From: Xylanibacter rarus
GTDB taxonomy: Bacteria > Bacteroidota > Bacteroidia > Bacteroidales > Bacteroidaceae
Assembly: GCF_001275135.1 (NCBI RefSeq)
Contig: NZ_LFQU01000001.1
Location: 124,001 to 188,000 of the forward strand
Direction: 5' to 3'
DNA: 64,000 nucleotides
In this document: positions 1 to 7,838 of the stretch, one piece after another
Position numbering within the stretch: position 1 is the first letter of the stretch
Layout of the letters: each line of letters begins with the position of its first letter
Notes under the pieces: model-generated
The model's input: the letters and a program-made list of their open reading frames with translations, nothing else
What the model was told of the DNA's origin: nothing
The model's database searches: none
Made by a program: the position numbers and the translations under genes

Positions 1-120
1 CGCCTTTGCGGGGGTACGCTTGGGTGAGCCGTCGGCATTAAGCCCGGCTACCACACTGATCTCGCCCGTCTTCTCGTCGCGGACTATCAGCACGTCTTTT
101 TCTGTTGTTTTCTTTGCCAT
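1..120 (-). CDS. DUF3945-type conjugative-element protein, N-terminal 40 codons only
   Basis: The reverse strand opens with ATG at 118-120 and reads MAKKTTEKDVLIVRDEKTGE, then a Lys/Pro-rich stretch to the window edge. This opening (charged start, a short DVLIV strand, 'LNADGSPKRTPAKA') matches my recollection of DUF3945 proteins of CTnDOT-like elements, which sit beside the excision topoisomerase gene. It lies 20 bases downstream of the small HTH gene at 141-491 and is probably co-transcribed with it, corresponding to orf3 of the CTnDOT excision operon. Only the start is visible, so the domain itself is not seen. Confidence 0.6.
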   Translation of the reverse strand, partial: MAKKTTEKDVLIVRDEKTGEISVVAGLNADGSPKRTPAKA

Positions 121-140
121 TTGAAAAATGTTTTAATGGG

Positions 141-491
141 TTATTTATTAAAGAAATTATGGATACGCGCCTTGTAGAAGGCTATATCTTCCTTGCGGAA
201 ATCCTTTACGTGTTCGGAGAGGAATGTCAGTACGTCCTCCTCGCTGTAATAGGTCTTTTTGCCGAGCGTCTTGTACGGCAATGCACCGATGCTGCGGTAG
301 CGCTGCAGGGTACGCTTGCTTATCTGGAGCAGCATGCAGAGGTCTTGGTTGTCGAACATCCTGATACTTTCCATCGGGTTCGGGGCTTTGCCGGACGGTC
401 GCAGGGAGAGCAGCAGCTCGTCCTGACGGTCGAGCCGTTCCATCAGCTTCTGCATCCAGTCCTCAAAATTGTTTCGTGTAAGCAGTTCCAT
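141..491 (-). CDS. Small helix-turn-helix protein, Xis2d-like excision factor
   Basis: A 116-residue protein with a MerR/excisionase-type winged HTH (HTH_17 kind) at about residues 48-95: 'LCMLLQISKRTLQRYR' is the recognition region, followed by a Lys/Tyr-rich wing and the helix 'SEEDVLTFL'. In CTnDOT the excision operon is xis2c-xis2d-orf3-exc. Here the order is HTH (495-854), HTH (this gene), DUF3945 start (1-120), which fits that operon and suggests this is the xis2d equivalent. It would act as a DNA-bending cofactor of the integrase and possibly as a regulator. The assignment rests on order and fold, not on an alignment. Confidence 0.65.
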   Translation of the reverse strand: MELLTRNNFEDWMQKLMERLDRQDELLLSLRPSGKAPNPMESIRMFDNQDLCMLLQISKRTLQRYRSIGALPYKTLGKKTYYSEEDVLTFLSEHVKDFRKEDIAFYKARIHNFFNK

Positions 492-494
492 ATC

Positions 495-854
495 TTATGT
501 CCTCCTTCCTTTGGGTTTGCCGCCGCCCGTGCGCAGCGTGTGGTTGCGTTTCAGTTCCGTCAGTGTCGCTGCATCTTCTGCCACGGTGCAGTCTGCGAGC
601 AGGCGGTCTATTTCCGACCGGCGGTAGCGGCATTTGCCGCGCAGCACGATATAGCCGATGCGCTGTTCGCTGCGCATACGTTGGAGGGTACGGGTACTCA
701 CGTTCAGCAGGTGCGCCGCCTCGCGGGTGGTGAGCAGCATGTCGGAAGACTCTCCCTTCCTTTCACCGGAAACGGCACGCACATAGACCGCTATCTCGGC
801 TATCTGTTCCGTCAGGGCGGTGAAGGCGGAACTTTCAATCGTTATCACTTTCAT
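495..854 (-). CDS. Small helix-turn-helix protein, Xis2c-like excision factor
   Basis: A 119-residue protein starting MKVITIESSAF. I chose the ATG at 852-854 over the upstream in-frame ATG at 896 because an AAAGGA stretch lies just before it and the start aligns with its paralogs. An HTH_17 domain lies near residues 42-85 ('LLTTREAAHLLNVSTRTLQRMR'), and the C-terminus is basic. The stop is 3 bases from the next HTH gene. It is the first gene of the reverse operon, and a perfect 17-base palindrome (923-939) lies about 70 bases upstream of the start. By gene order it corresponds to xis2c of CTnDOT, whose operon is activated by RteC. Confidence 0.65.
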   Translation of the reverse strand: MKVITIESSAFTALTEQIAEIAVYVRAVSGERKGESSDMLLTTREAAHLLNVSTRTLQRMRSEQRIGYIVLRGKCRYRRSEIDRLLADCTVAEDAATLTELKRNHTLRTGGGKPKGRRT

Positions 855-922
855 ATTTTGTCCTTTCTTTTGTTTCTCTGCGGCAAAATTCGGCAATAAA
901 CAAAAGGGGCTTTAACAACTCA

Positions 923-939
923 TTACGTGACTCACGTAA
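923..939. promoter_or_regulatory. Perfect 17-base palindrome, probable operator of the excision operon
   Basis: TTACGTGA-C-TCACGTAA is a perfect 8+1+8 inverted repeat in the 198-210 base gap between the divergent HTH genes at 854 (reverse) and 1053/1065 (forward). In CTnDOT the activator RteC binds an inverted repeat upstream of the xis2c operon promoter, so an RteC-type site is the leading reading. Autoregulation by one of the HTH proteins is the alternative. Confidence 0.55.
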
Positions 940-1030
940 GATTTTCTTTGAAAGTGACTCCGTAACCCGGACAACCGGCGCAACAAGCTGCCGTATAGCG
1001 GAAAACGGCACGCATTCAAGGCGACTGCGT

Positions 1031-1038
1031 TACCTTTG
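1031..1038 (+). promoter_or_regulatory. Bacteroidetes -7 box (TACCTTTG)
   Basis: TACCTTTG fits the TAnnTTTG consensus and lies 14-26 bases before the two candidate starts of the HTH gene. I see no clear TTTG -33 element at the usual 19-21 base distance. Confidence 0.4.
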
Positions 1039-1064
1039 CGGTAAATCATTAAATGTTTTGGTAT

Positions 1065-1358
1065 ATGGAAATCGTATCTATCGAGAAAAAGACCTTCGAG
1101 ATGATGCTGGCGTCATTCAACGCCCTCTCGGAGAAAGTCGCCGCCCTCAGGCGCAAAAGCGACGGCGGGCGGCTGGAAAGGTGGCTCACGGGCGAGGAGG
1201 TCTGCGGGCAGTTGAGAATCAGCCCGCGCACGTTGCAGTCATTGCGTGACAGGCGGCTTATCGGCTACTCGCAGATAAACCGCAGGTTCTATTACAGGCC
1301 GGAGGAGGTCAGGCGGCTGATTCCGCTTATCGGCACGATCTATCCCGATGGAAAATGA
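1065..1358 (+). CDS. Small helix-turn-helix protein of the conjugative element
   Basis: A 97-residue protein starting MEIVSIEKKTF. An in-frame ATG at 1053 would add four residues; the later start matches the sister protein at 495-854, which begins MKVITIESSAF. Residues about 45-90 form an HTH_17 domain with the signature 'LRISPRTLQSLRDRRLIGY', nearly the same as in the three neighbours. It is divergent from the excision-type operon and followed 32 bases later by another HTH gene. It is probably a DNA-binding accessory or regulator of the element; the exact role is unknown. Confidence 0.65.
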   Translation: MEIVSIEKKTFEMMLASFNALSEKVAALRRKSDGGRLERWLTGEEVCGQLRISPRTLQSLRDRRLIGYSQINRRFYYRPEEVRRLIPLIGTIYPDGK

Positions 1359-1390
1359 CTCTGTTTTTATTAACCACTTAATCCGATGTT

Positions 1391-1696
1391 ATGATGAACG
1401 AGAACAACGAGGTTTTCACAATGGAGGACGAGCCGGTTGCCACCGCGATACAGAATATGCTCAAAGGCTCCAAATGGCTCTCCGCATTTTTGGAAAGTTA
1501 CCGTCCGCCACTGGACGGGGAACATTACCTGACGGACAAGGAGGTGGCGGAAATGCTCCGGGTAAGCCGCCGCACCTTGCAGGAGTATCGCAACAACAGG
1601 ATGCTGCCCTTTATCCTTCTGGCAGGTAAGGTGCTTTATCCCGAATCGGGACTGCGTGAACTGTTGGAGGCGAATTACCTCAAGCCGCAGGAATAA
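1391..1696 (+). CDS. Small helix-turn-helix protein of the conjugative element
   Basis: A 101-residue protein with an acidic N-terminus and an HTH_17 domain at residues 46-95 ('LTDKEVAEMLRVSRRTLQEYRNNRM', quoted in part). Two adjacent ATG codons (1391 and 1394) could start it. It is the fourth member of the HTH family in 1.6 kb and lies 32 bases after the previous one, so probably in the same transcript, which ends at the strong hairpin at 1711-1756. Function is inferred only as DNA binding. Confidence 0.65.
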   Translation: MMNENNEVFTMEDEPVATAIQNMLKGSKWLSAFLESYRPPLDGEHYLTDKEVAEMLRVSRRTLQEYRNNRMLPFILLAGKVLYPESGLRELLEANYLKPQE

Positions 1697-1710
1697 GGCG
1701 GTTGCATGAA

Positions 1711-1756
1711 AAAAAGGAAACGGACGGCACCCGATGGCGTTGTCCGTTTCCTTTTT
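1711..1756 (+). terminator. Intrinsic terminator, 15-bp perfect stem
   Basis: AAAAAGGAAACGGAC (1711-1725) pairs perfectly with GTCCGTTTCCTTTTT (1742-1756) around a 16-base loop. It lies 15 bases after the HTH gene stop. The A and T ends make it usable from either strand, so it can also end the reverse transcript of the 1775-2137 gene. Confidence 0.8.
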
Positions 1757-1774
1757 CGTTATCTGTATGCGTGT

Positions 1775-2137
1775 TCAGCAATATCCGGTTTTCCCGTTCT
1801 GTATGAACATCACGTATGCCTGCCTCTTTTCCTTTGAGAGTGCCTTTTCCACCAGCCACATGCGGAACACGTGTGTATAGTAGGTATTCAGCCGGAAGGC
1901 TACTGGAATGATGATTTCAAGCGAGTAAACATCCGCGTACAGGCCGTTTTCAAGCTGTATGTAGCGGCATACCTCGTAGTCGTTCAGCACGTCCGACTTG
2001 CGGACGGCTTTGATGGCGGCGTTCACTGCCGGGACGGTGGCATGGAACTCTTCGGCGATTTCCCCGGCGGTCATCCATACCTCGTTACCGGTTACGCTGA
2101 CCGTCTTGTCCTCTATAATGATTATGTCACGTTTCAT
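1775..2137 (-). CDS. Small accessory protein with RhuM-like N-terminal fold, next to the integrase
   Basis: A 120-residue protein starting MKRDIIIIEDKTVSV. The stretch 'EVWMTAGEIAEEFHATVPAVNAAIKAV' (partly quoted) resembles the HTH start of RhuM/virulence-associated proteins (V-W-x-T-x-x-x-A-x-x-F), and the following 'YSLEIIIPVAFRLNT' and 'FRMWLVEKAL' also echo that family. The RhuM C-terminal part is missing, so this is either a short stand-alone form or a reduced one. It starts 12 bases after the integrase stop and is probably co-transcribed with it. Role unknown. Confidence 0.5.
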   Translation of the reverse strand: MKRDIIIIEDKTVSVTGNEVWMTAGEIAEEFHATVPAVNAAIKAVRKSDVLNDYEVCRYIQLENGLYADVYSLEIIIPVAFRLNTYYTHVFRMWLVEKALSKEKRQAYVMFIQNGKTGYC

Positions 2138-2149
2138 GGCGTCTCTGTT

Positions 2150-3385
2150 TTAGATGGTACATCCTGCAAATTCCTCGATTTGGTTCAATCTCGCGGCAAG
2201 GTTCTCCATGTCTTGGTTGAGTTTCTCTTTGGTTATCTTCGCGTATATCTGCGTTGTCTTTATACTCTTGTGTCCCAGCATGGAACTGACTGTTTCGATG
2301 GGTACACCGTTGGAGAGGAACACCGTCGTGGCTGCCGTATGGCGGCTCTGATGCCACGTGATATGCTTGGTGATGCCGCAACGCTTGGCGACGGCACGGA
2401 TTCCGGCGAGGCACGTGTTGTAGTGGGGAACAGGGAAAATCCTGCCGTTTTCGCACAGCCCGCGGTATTTGTCGATGATTTGTTTCGCAATGTCAAGCAG
2501 GCGGATGTTAGACACCACGCCCGTCTTCTGGCGGTTGATGTTTATCCACTCGTGTTCATCGAAGTAGGTGCGGATGTTCTCTTCCGTCAAATTGCGCATA
2601 TCGGCGAATGACAAGCCCGTGAAGGCGCAGAACAGGTAGAGGTCGCGGTATAGTTCCTGTTTGGCGTTCTTCAGTTTACCTTCCATCAGCAGGCGAATTT
2701 CGTCTTTGGTCAGGAAACTGCGTGTCGTTTCCTCCTTCTTGATTTCATACTCCCTGAACGGGTCGCGTGTGAGCCATTCGTTGTTGATGGCGATGAACAC
2801 CATCGTCCGAAGCGGGCATACATACAGCCACACGGTATTGGTGCAGCAGTGTTTGTCCGTGCGCAGAAACATCTCGAAGTCGGAAATGAAAGCGGGGGTA
2901 AGCTCTTTCAACGCGATGTCCTTCACGTGGTAACGGATGTTGAGAAACTCTTGCAGGTGCTTGTAAACGGTCTTGTACTTCAAGAGTGTGCCTTTGGCTT
3001 TCATGCCTGCTTCCACCTGCTTGGCATAGTCCTCGTTGTGTTGCTGGAACACCTGCATCAGCGTGTGATAGCGGTGTTCCAGTCCGAGAAAGGCGTTCTT
3101 CACCTTCTCTGCCGTGACGAAGTTGTCACGCTCCATGATTTCCTGATAGTGCTTGTTGATGCGCACCCGCATCTTGTCAAGCATGCGGTTCGTTTCGAGT
3201 GCCGCCGTGCTTCTGCCCGTGACACGTCCCCCTTTGGTGTCCCACAATTTGGGATCGATGGTCAGTTTGCAACTGAATTGCGTCTGGCTGCCGTCCACCG
3301 TGATGCGTCCCATGACGGGAACCGTCCCGTCTTTTTTCACTACCTGACGTTTGAGGTAGTAAATAACTGAAAATGTACTCTTCAT
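2150..3385 (-). CDS. int: CTnDOT-type tyrosine recombinase (integrase)
   Basis: A 411-residue integrase that inserts and excises the conjugative element. An N-terminal arm-binding domain (about 1-100) and a SAM-like core-binding domain (about 105-210) precede the catalytic domain (about 222-395). Visible catalytic residues are K287, H345, R348 ('HQSRH'), H372 ('LGHKS') and nucleophile Y381. The position of the first conserved Arg is Ser259 ('FTGLSFADM'); IntDOT is known for lacking this Arg and having Ser there. Length and spacing match IntDOT as I remember it, so the element belongs to the CTnDOT/ERL group. The attachment core lies about 320 bases upstream of the start. Confidence 0.93.
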   Translation of the reverse strand: MKSTFSVIYYLKRQVVKKDGTVPVMGRITVDGSQTQFSCKLTIDPKLWDTKGGRVTGRSTAALETNRMLDKMRVRINKHYQEIMERDNFVTAEKVKNAFLGLEHRYHTLMQVFQQHNEDYAKQVEAGMKAKGTLLKYKTVYKHLQEFLNIRYHVKDIALKELTPAFISDFEMFLRTDKHCCTNTVWLYVCPLRTMVFIAINNEWLTRDPFREYEIKKEETTRSFLTKDEIRLLMEGKLKNAKQELYRDLYLFCAFTGLSFADMRNLTEENIRTYFDEHEWININRQKTGVVSNIRLLDIAKQIIDKYRGLCENGRIFPVPHYNTCLAGIRAVAKRCGITKHITWHQSRHTAATTVFLSNGVPIETVSSMLGHKSIKTTQIYAKITKEKLNQDMENLAARLNQIEEFAGCTI

Positions 3386-3703
3386 CGTCCTTAATTTTTT
3401 TGTTCAAAATTAGTTGGTGAAGAGCCCTCCTCTGATACGCAAATTGCGGAAGAACGGCGCAATCTTTTTTCGTTACCGGATTTTTTGCGTGAGTTGTCAG
3501 TAACTCACTAATCCTTAAAGCCTTGTTTCGTTATTCGTGTCCATTTCGTCACCTATTGAGCGTGGTTACGAACAAGTAACGTAGCTCCGTCTTGATTTGG
3601 CTTCGGCGTGGATTGTAATGGCTCTCGGAATAATTGGCAGCGTAAATGAAACCCCTGTAAATCAAATCCATTACCATATTCTTCCGCATTTCACTTTTTT
3701 GTA
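3386..3703. other. Non-coding element end between integrase and attachment core
   Basis: No gene is visible. The stretch contains an inverted repeat GTGAGTT (3489-3495) / AACTCAC (3502-3508) and scattered short repeats such as gtaatgg / ccattac. It is where arm-type integrase sites would lie in a CTnDOT-like element. The integrase promoter must also be here, but I cannot pick out a clear TAnnTTTG box on the reverse strand. Confidence 0.5.
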
Positions 3704-3713
3704 GTAACTTTGC
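3704..3713 (+). mobile_element. attachment-site core of CTnDOT-like element (GTAACTTTGC)
   Basis: GTAACTTTGC fits the GTAnnTTTGC core used by IntDOT. It lies about 320 bases outside the integrase start, where base composition changes abruptly from the GC-richer element to AT-rich capsule-locus DNA. It is taken as the right-hand junction of the element in this window; the other end is outside. The core also contains TAACTTTG, a full -7 promoter box reading toward the capsule locus. Confidence 0.75.
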
Positions 3714-3780
3714 AGTCTAAAAGATAACATCTGAATATGCTGTTAAAATAGATGCAGACCAAGTATATTTCACTGAGCAG

Positions 3781-4497
3781 TTGAAATCTTGGTGTGACTT
3801 TCTTAGGGAATGTAGACCACAGAAAAGAACTTTTAAAGTCTTTGTAGGGAATTTATTTTCAATATATATATCTGTTTATAGGTTACTTTCCTTAAAGGCT
3901 GGAAGAGTGTTGCCGCTTTTGCCATCTTGTCTTGTAAGAATGTTTTATCCTGCATATATTTGTTATGCTAAATATCTATTCTCACATGATAAAGCATGTT
4001 TGGCATTGTCTGGTGTCAATGTGTTAGAGACAGAAGAAACTGGGATTTCGATGGGACATACACTAAATGGTTTTAAAGCTTTTCATTCTTTCAATGGTTG
4101 TGGGGATACAGTTATGTTTAAGATGAATAAGTCTGTTCGGTTCGAAAAATTTATAATGCCAGAATATAATCCTCCATATACAAAAACTTATTCTGTATTT
4201 GAGGCATTTAATGCGCCATGTAAGAAAACAATGTTTATAGGATTCTTTTGGAAACATCTTAGTATGATGCGAGCTACTCTCATAGATCAAGCTTTAAATC
4301 TTCATAAAAACGATAAAGGTGCTTTTCTGCCGATAGGCAAATTTCGAAAATTGAGTTATTCAAAAATCATGAATCAATCTTCTGAAAATGTCTGTCCTTT
4401 GTTTCAACGTATACTTTATGCTTTCATTTATAAAGCTAACAAGCATAATCTGATAGACTATTTACAAAAAAATGGTAGTCTGAAAATAAAGAAATAA
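3781..4497 (+). CDS. Unrecognised protein at the head of the polysaccharide locus, no ATG start
   Basis: An open frame with no ATG near its beginning. The frame opens after a TAA just past the attachment core, and the only plausible starts are TTG at 3781 or rarer codons upstream, giving about 238 residues. The protein is basic and rich in Phe, Tyr and Leu, with no motif I recognise; 'FIGFFWKHLSMMRATLIDQAL' (partly quoted) is an amphipathic helix. The AT-rich base use matches the glycosyltransferase genes downstream. It may be a genuine gene with a TTG start, or the 3' remnant of a gene cut off before or by element insertion. Confidence 0.4.
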   Translation: MKSWCDFLRECRPQKRTFKVFVGNLFSIYISVYRLLSLKAGRVLPLLPSCLVRMFYPAYICYAKYLFSHDKACLALSGVNVLETEETGISMGHTLNGFKAFHSFNGCGDTVMFKMNKSVRFEKFIMPEYNPPYTKTYSVFEAFNAPCKKTMFIGFFWKHLSMMRATLIDQALNLHKNDKGAFLPIGKFRKLSYSKIMNQSSENVCPLFQRILYAFIYKANKHNLIDYLQKNGSLKIKK

Positions 4498-4830
4498 TAA
4501 AAGTTTATATTACGGATAAAAGGTTGTTGATTGTTGTTGGTAAAATTTAGAATTCCAATATCGCAATATTCTGTAATCTAGCATTGATTTCTATGATTTG
4601 TATTGACAAATATGCAATGAGTGTATTATTGTGTTTTAAGATTTACGGATATATGTTTACCCAAATGTAACTGCTATAATAAAGAAGGGTTTGGACATGG
4701 AACTTTTTATCTGTTTATCAATAATAAGATATAATTTTCACTTTGACAACTTTGTTATATTGTATATTATGATTTTGTTAAAAAGATAAAAGTTCTCAAT
4801 TCTTATTCGTAATGAATTAATTTAAACTTT
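4498..4830. other. AT-rich gap, nothing recognised
   Basis: 333 bases of very AT-rich DNA between the orphan frame and the acyltransferase. I see no open frame, strong hairpin or clean TTTG/TAnnTTTG promoter pair, although an unrecognised promoter for the downstream genes is likely here. Confidence 0.5.
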
Positions 4831-5865
4831 ATGTTGACAAAATCTGAATCATTACAATTAAAAGGAAGTGCTATTATAATAATGGTATTGCTCCATTTGT
4901 TTAATCGACAGGAGAATGTTGAAAAGTGTATCATTAGTATAAACTTTTTAGGAGAACCATTAGTTAGTCAGCTGGCTAAATTTGTTGAGATATGCGTTCC
5001 GCTATATTTATTTTTGAGTGGATATGGTTTGTATTTACTATTCCATAAGAATGGAAGCATTTTCCCTATCAAAAGGATTTTGAAACTATATTTTATTTTT
5101 TGGACTTGCTTTCTCGTTTTTATTCCTTTAGGATGCTTTCTTGTTCCTAAATTTTATCCTGGTGATTGGATAATTTTTATTGAAAATGTTACTGCATGGA
5201 AGACTAGTTATAATTGGGAATGGTGGTTTATTTTCCCATACATACTATTATTGCTTACTTCGAACATTCTGTTTCATTGTATAAGTCGTTGGAATTTTCT
5301 TACAAGCTTTTTGTTTTCTTGTATAGTTTATGTTATTTCATATTTGATTATATCATTATACAAACCACAGTTAGTAGAATATTTTGCATTATATAATTTC
5401 TTTGAATACTTGAGAATGTTATGCAGTTTTATGTGGGGAGCTTTGTTCGCAAAATATGATTTGTTTTACAAAATAAAGAATACAATTAAATTAAAAGGCC
5501 AATGGACTAATGTATTGATGCTTTTTATATTAGCGTGTGCATTCTTTTTAAGGGTTCTTATATCTAATCATGCTGCGAGTGTTCTCTTTATGATAGTTTT
5601 TGCATGTTGCTTTTATATGATGAAGAAGAGCCGTAATATAGAAAACTTTTTCATGTTGATGGGAAAACATTCTACAAATATTTGGCTGGTTCATACATTC
5701 TTTTGCTATTATTATTTTCATGACTTTATTTATGGGTTTAAATATCCAATTTTAATTTATATTGTAACTTTTGGATTTAGTTTTATTTCATCTGTAGTGA
5801 TAAATAAAATATATCACCTGTTGTTTGGAAAAATGGATAGCTATATATTGCAACTAAAAAAATAA
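4831..5865 (+). CDS. Acyltransferase 3 family membrane protein (sugar O-acyltransferase)
   Basis: A 344-residue integral membrane protein with about ten hydrophobic segments. The start 'ESLQLKGSAIIIMVLLHLF' has the layout of family 3 acyltransferases (OafA/WecH-like): a helix ending in the catalytic His ('LLHL'), then 'CVPLYLFLSGYGL' as the second conserved segment. Such enzymes add acetyl or similar groups to capsule or O-antigen sugars at the inner membrane. It precedes a GT11 gene by only 5 bases. The donor and position modified cannot be told from sequence. Confidence 0.8.
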   Translation: MLTKSESLQLKGSAIIIMVLLHLFNRQENVEKCIISINFLGEPLVSQLAKFVEICVPLYLFLSGYGLYLLFHKNGSIFPIKRILKLYFIFWTCFLVFIPLGCFLVPKFYPGDWIIFIENVTAWKTSYNWEWWFIFPYILLLLTSNILFHCISRWNFLTSFLFSCIVYVISYLIISLYKPQLVEYFALYNFFEYLRMLCSFMWGALFAKYDLFYKIKNTIKLKGQWTNVLMLFILACAFFLRVLISNHAASVLFMIVFACCFYMMKKSRNIENFFMLMGKHSTNIWLVHTFFCYYYFHDFIYGFKYPILIYIVTFGFSFISSVVINKIYHLLFGKMDSYILQLKK

Positions 5866-5870
5866 TAAGG

Positions 5871-6743
5871 ATGAAGGTTATTGTTAATATGGCATGTGGC
5901 CTAGCAAATCGGATGTTTCAGTATAGCTATTACCTTTTTCTGAAGCATATAGGTTACAATGTAAAAGTTGATTTTTATAATTCAGCGAAATTGGCTCATG
6001 AAAAGGTTTCATGGAATGATATTTTTCCAAAAGCTAAAATCGAGCAGGCATCATTTTTTGATGTATTAAAGTCAGGAGGCGGGTCTGATTTGTTCTCAAA
6101 AGTTCGTAGGAAATATTTACCGATTCTTTCAAGTGTCGTTAATATGCCTACTGCATTTGATGCGAATTTGCCTGATGAGAATAAAAAGTTACAATATATA
6201 ATAGGTGTATTTCAAAATGCCAATATGGTTGAGGCTGTGGAAGATGATGTGAAACGTTGTTTTGCATTTCAGCCTTTTGCTGATGAGAGAAATACAAGCT
6301 TAGAAAAAGAAATGCAATCGTGTGAGTCTGTTGCCATACACGTCCGTAAAGGAAAGGATTACGCACAGCGTATTTGGTATCAGAACACATGCCCGATAGA
6401 ATATTATCAGAAGGCAATCCGACTGATTTCAGAAAAGGTGAATAACCCTAAGTTATATGTTTTTACGGATAATCCTGAATGGGTGAAAGAACATTTTAAG
6501 GATTTTCCTTACACATTGGTAGAAGGAAATCCTGCTAGCGGTTGGGGAAGTCATTTTGATATGCAGCTGATGAGCGTATGTAAACATAATGTTATATCAA
6601 ACAGCACATACAGTTGGTGGAGCGCGTTTCTGAATGAGCATAATGGAAAAATAGTTATAGGACCTAAGGTGTGGTTTAATCCTGACAGCTGTTCTGAATT
6701 TACATCTGAAAGAATCTTATGTAAAGACTGGCTGTCTGTATAA
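5871..6743 (+). CDS. GT11 family glycosyltransferase (alpha-1,2-fucosyltransferase-like)
   Basis: A 290-residue cytoplasmic enzyme. 'GLANRMFQYSYYLFLK' near the N-terminus and 'VAIHVRKGKDY' around residue 155 are the GT11 signatures (G-L-x-N-x-x-F-Q-Y and H-x-R-x-G-x-x-Y), and 'SNSTYSWWSAFLN' near residue 245 is the third family motif. The middle motif has one residue more than the common HVRRGDY. GT11 enzymes usually transfer fucose from GDP-fucose in alpha-1,2 linkage. It lies in a tight run with the acyltransferase before and the GT2 gene 12 bases after. Confidence 0.82.
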   Translation: MKVIVNMACGLANRMFQYSYYLFLKHIGYNVKVDFYNSAKLAHEKVSWNDIFPKAKIEQASFFDVLKSGGGSDLFSKVRRKYLPILSSVVNMPTAFDANLPDENKKLQYIIGVFQNANMVEAVEDDVKRCFAFQPFADERNTSLEKEMQSCESVAIHVRKGKDYAQRIWYQNTCPIEYYQKAIRLISEKVNNPKLYVFTDNPEWVKEHFKDFPYTLVEGNPASGWGSHFDMQLMSVCKHNVISNSTYSWWSAFLNEHNGKIVIGPKVWFNPDSCSEFTSERILCKDWLSV

Positions 6744-6755
6744 AATTAAATTAGA

Positions 6756-7739
6756 ATGGAGTATAGTGTTTCTGTGATAATACCTGTCTATAATGTCGGG
6801 AAGTTTATCGAGCGTTGTGTGCGGTCACTTATGGAGCAGACAATGGATAATGTAGAATATATCTTTGTCGACGATGCTTCACCTGATAACAGTATACAGA
6901 TATTGCAAAAAGTTATTGCTGATTATCCTAAACGCCGTGACAATGTGAGGATACTGACTCATGCTGAGAATAAAGGCTTGCCGGCAGCTCGCAATACAGG
7001 TCTGGCTGTAGCAACGGGAGAATATATTTTCCATTGCGATAGTGATGACTTTGTGGAAAAGGACTTGTTTTCAACTTTATATGAGACTGCATGCAATGAG
7101 AATGCTGACATAGTTTGGAGTGACTATTATATATCTTATCCAAATAATGAACGCTATCTGAAACAGCCTTCCTATGATACTCCGGAGGCAGCTTTGAAAG
7201 GTATGCTTCATGGCAGAATGAAATATAATGTATGGAACAAACTTGCCAAGCGCAGCTTGTATATTGAACATAATATAGAGTTCCCTGCAGGATATGCCAT
7301 GGGTGAAGACATGACGATGATGTTTCTTTTCTCTTATGCAGAAAAGGTGGCATATGTAGGAAAGGCTCTCTATCATTATGTTTCGAACAGTTCTTCAATG
7401 ACAAATGTTCCCAAACCAAAGCATCTTGTCGAACTTAAGCATAATTCAGACCGCGTGCTTTCGTTTTTGGAAAAACGTTATAATGGTACATGGCGTGAGG
7501 AAGGATACTCATTTATGCTGTTGATGAAGTGGCCTTTCCTGACAGGACATGACAGCAAGTTGTATCCTCTGTGGAAAGAATGGTGTCCTGAGGCAAATAG
7601 TCATATTTGGAAGCGTAAGGATGTTGCGTGGAGAATACGTTTTATTGAGTCTTGTGCTGCTCATGGCCAATTTTGGTTAGTCAAGCTGCACGATTGGATA
7701 GTTCTGCGTTTTCTTTATAGTTTGATGTATAAAAATTGA
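6756..7739 (+). CDS. GT2 family glycosyltransferase
   Basis: A 327-residue enzyme with the GT-A fold start 'VSVIIPVYNVGKFIERCVRSL', the nucleotide-sugar aspartates 'FVDDASPDNS' and the DxD-like 'HCDSDDFVEKD' near residue 95, and 'GEDMTMMF' near residue 185 as the likely catalytic-base region. It is a cytoplasmic enzyme adding one sugar to the lipid-linked repeat unit. Donor and linkage cannot be assigned. Confidence 0.88.
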   Translation: MEYSVSVIIPVYNVGKFIERCVRSLMEQTMDNVEYIFVDDASPDNSIQILQKVIADYPKRRDNVRILTHAENKGLPAARNTGLAVATGEYIFHCDSDDFVEKDLFSTLYETACNENADIVWSDYYISYPNNERYLKQPSYDTPEAALKGMLHGRMKYNVWNKLAKRSLYIEHNIEFPAGYAMGEDMTMMFLFSYAEKVAYVGKALYHYVSNSSSMTNVPKPKHLVELKHNSDRVLSFLEKRYNGTWREEGYSFMLLMKWPFLTGHDSKLYPLWKEWCPEANSHIWKRKDVAWRIRFIESCAAHGQFWLVKLHDWIVLRFLYSLMYKN

Positions 7740-7838
7740 TATTAATAAAACTAATTGTTTGTGGAATTAAATTTATTGTTGTTCAATTTGGTTCAATAGT
7801 AGATTTATTCCATTTGTTAATGAGATAAACAGAAAGTT

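Noticed and set aside
105-899. A 264-codon forward frame across the two reverse HTH genes
   Set aside because: Both reverse genes have matching HTH motifs and proper starts; the forward protein has none.
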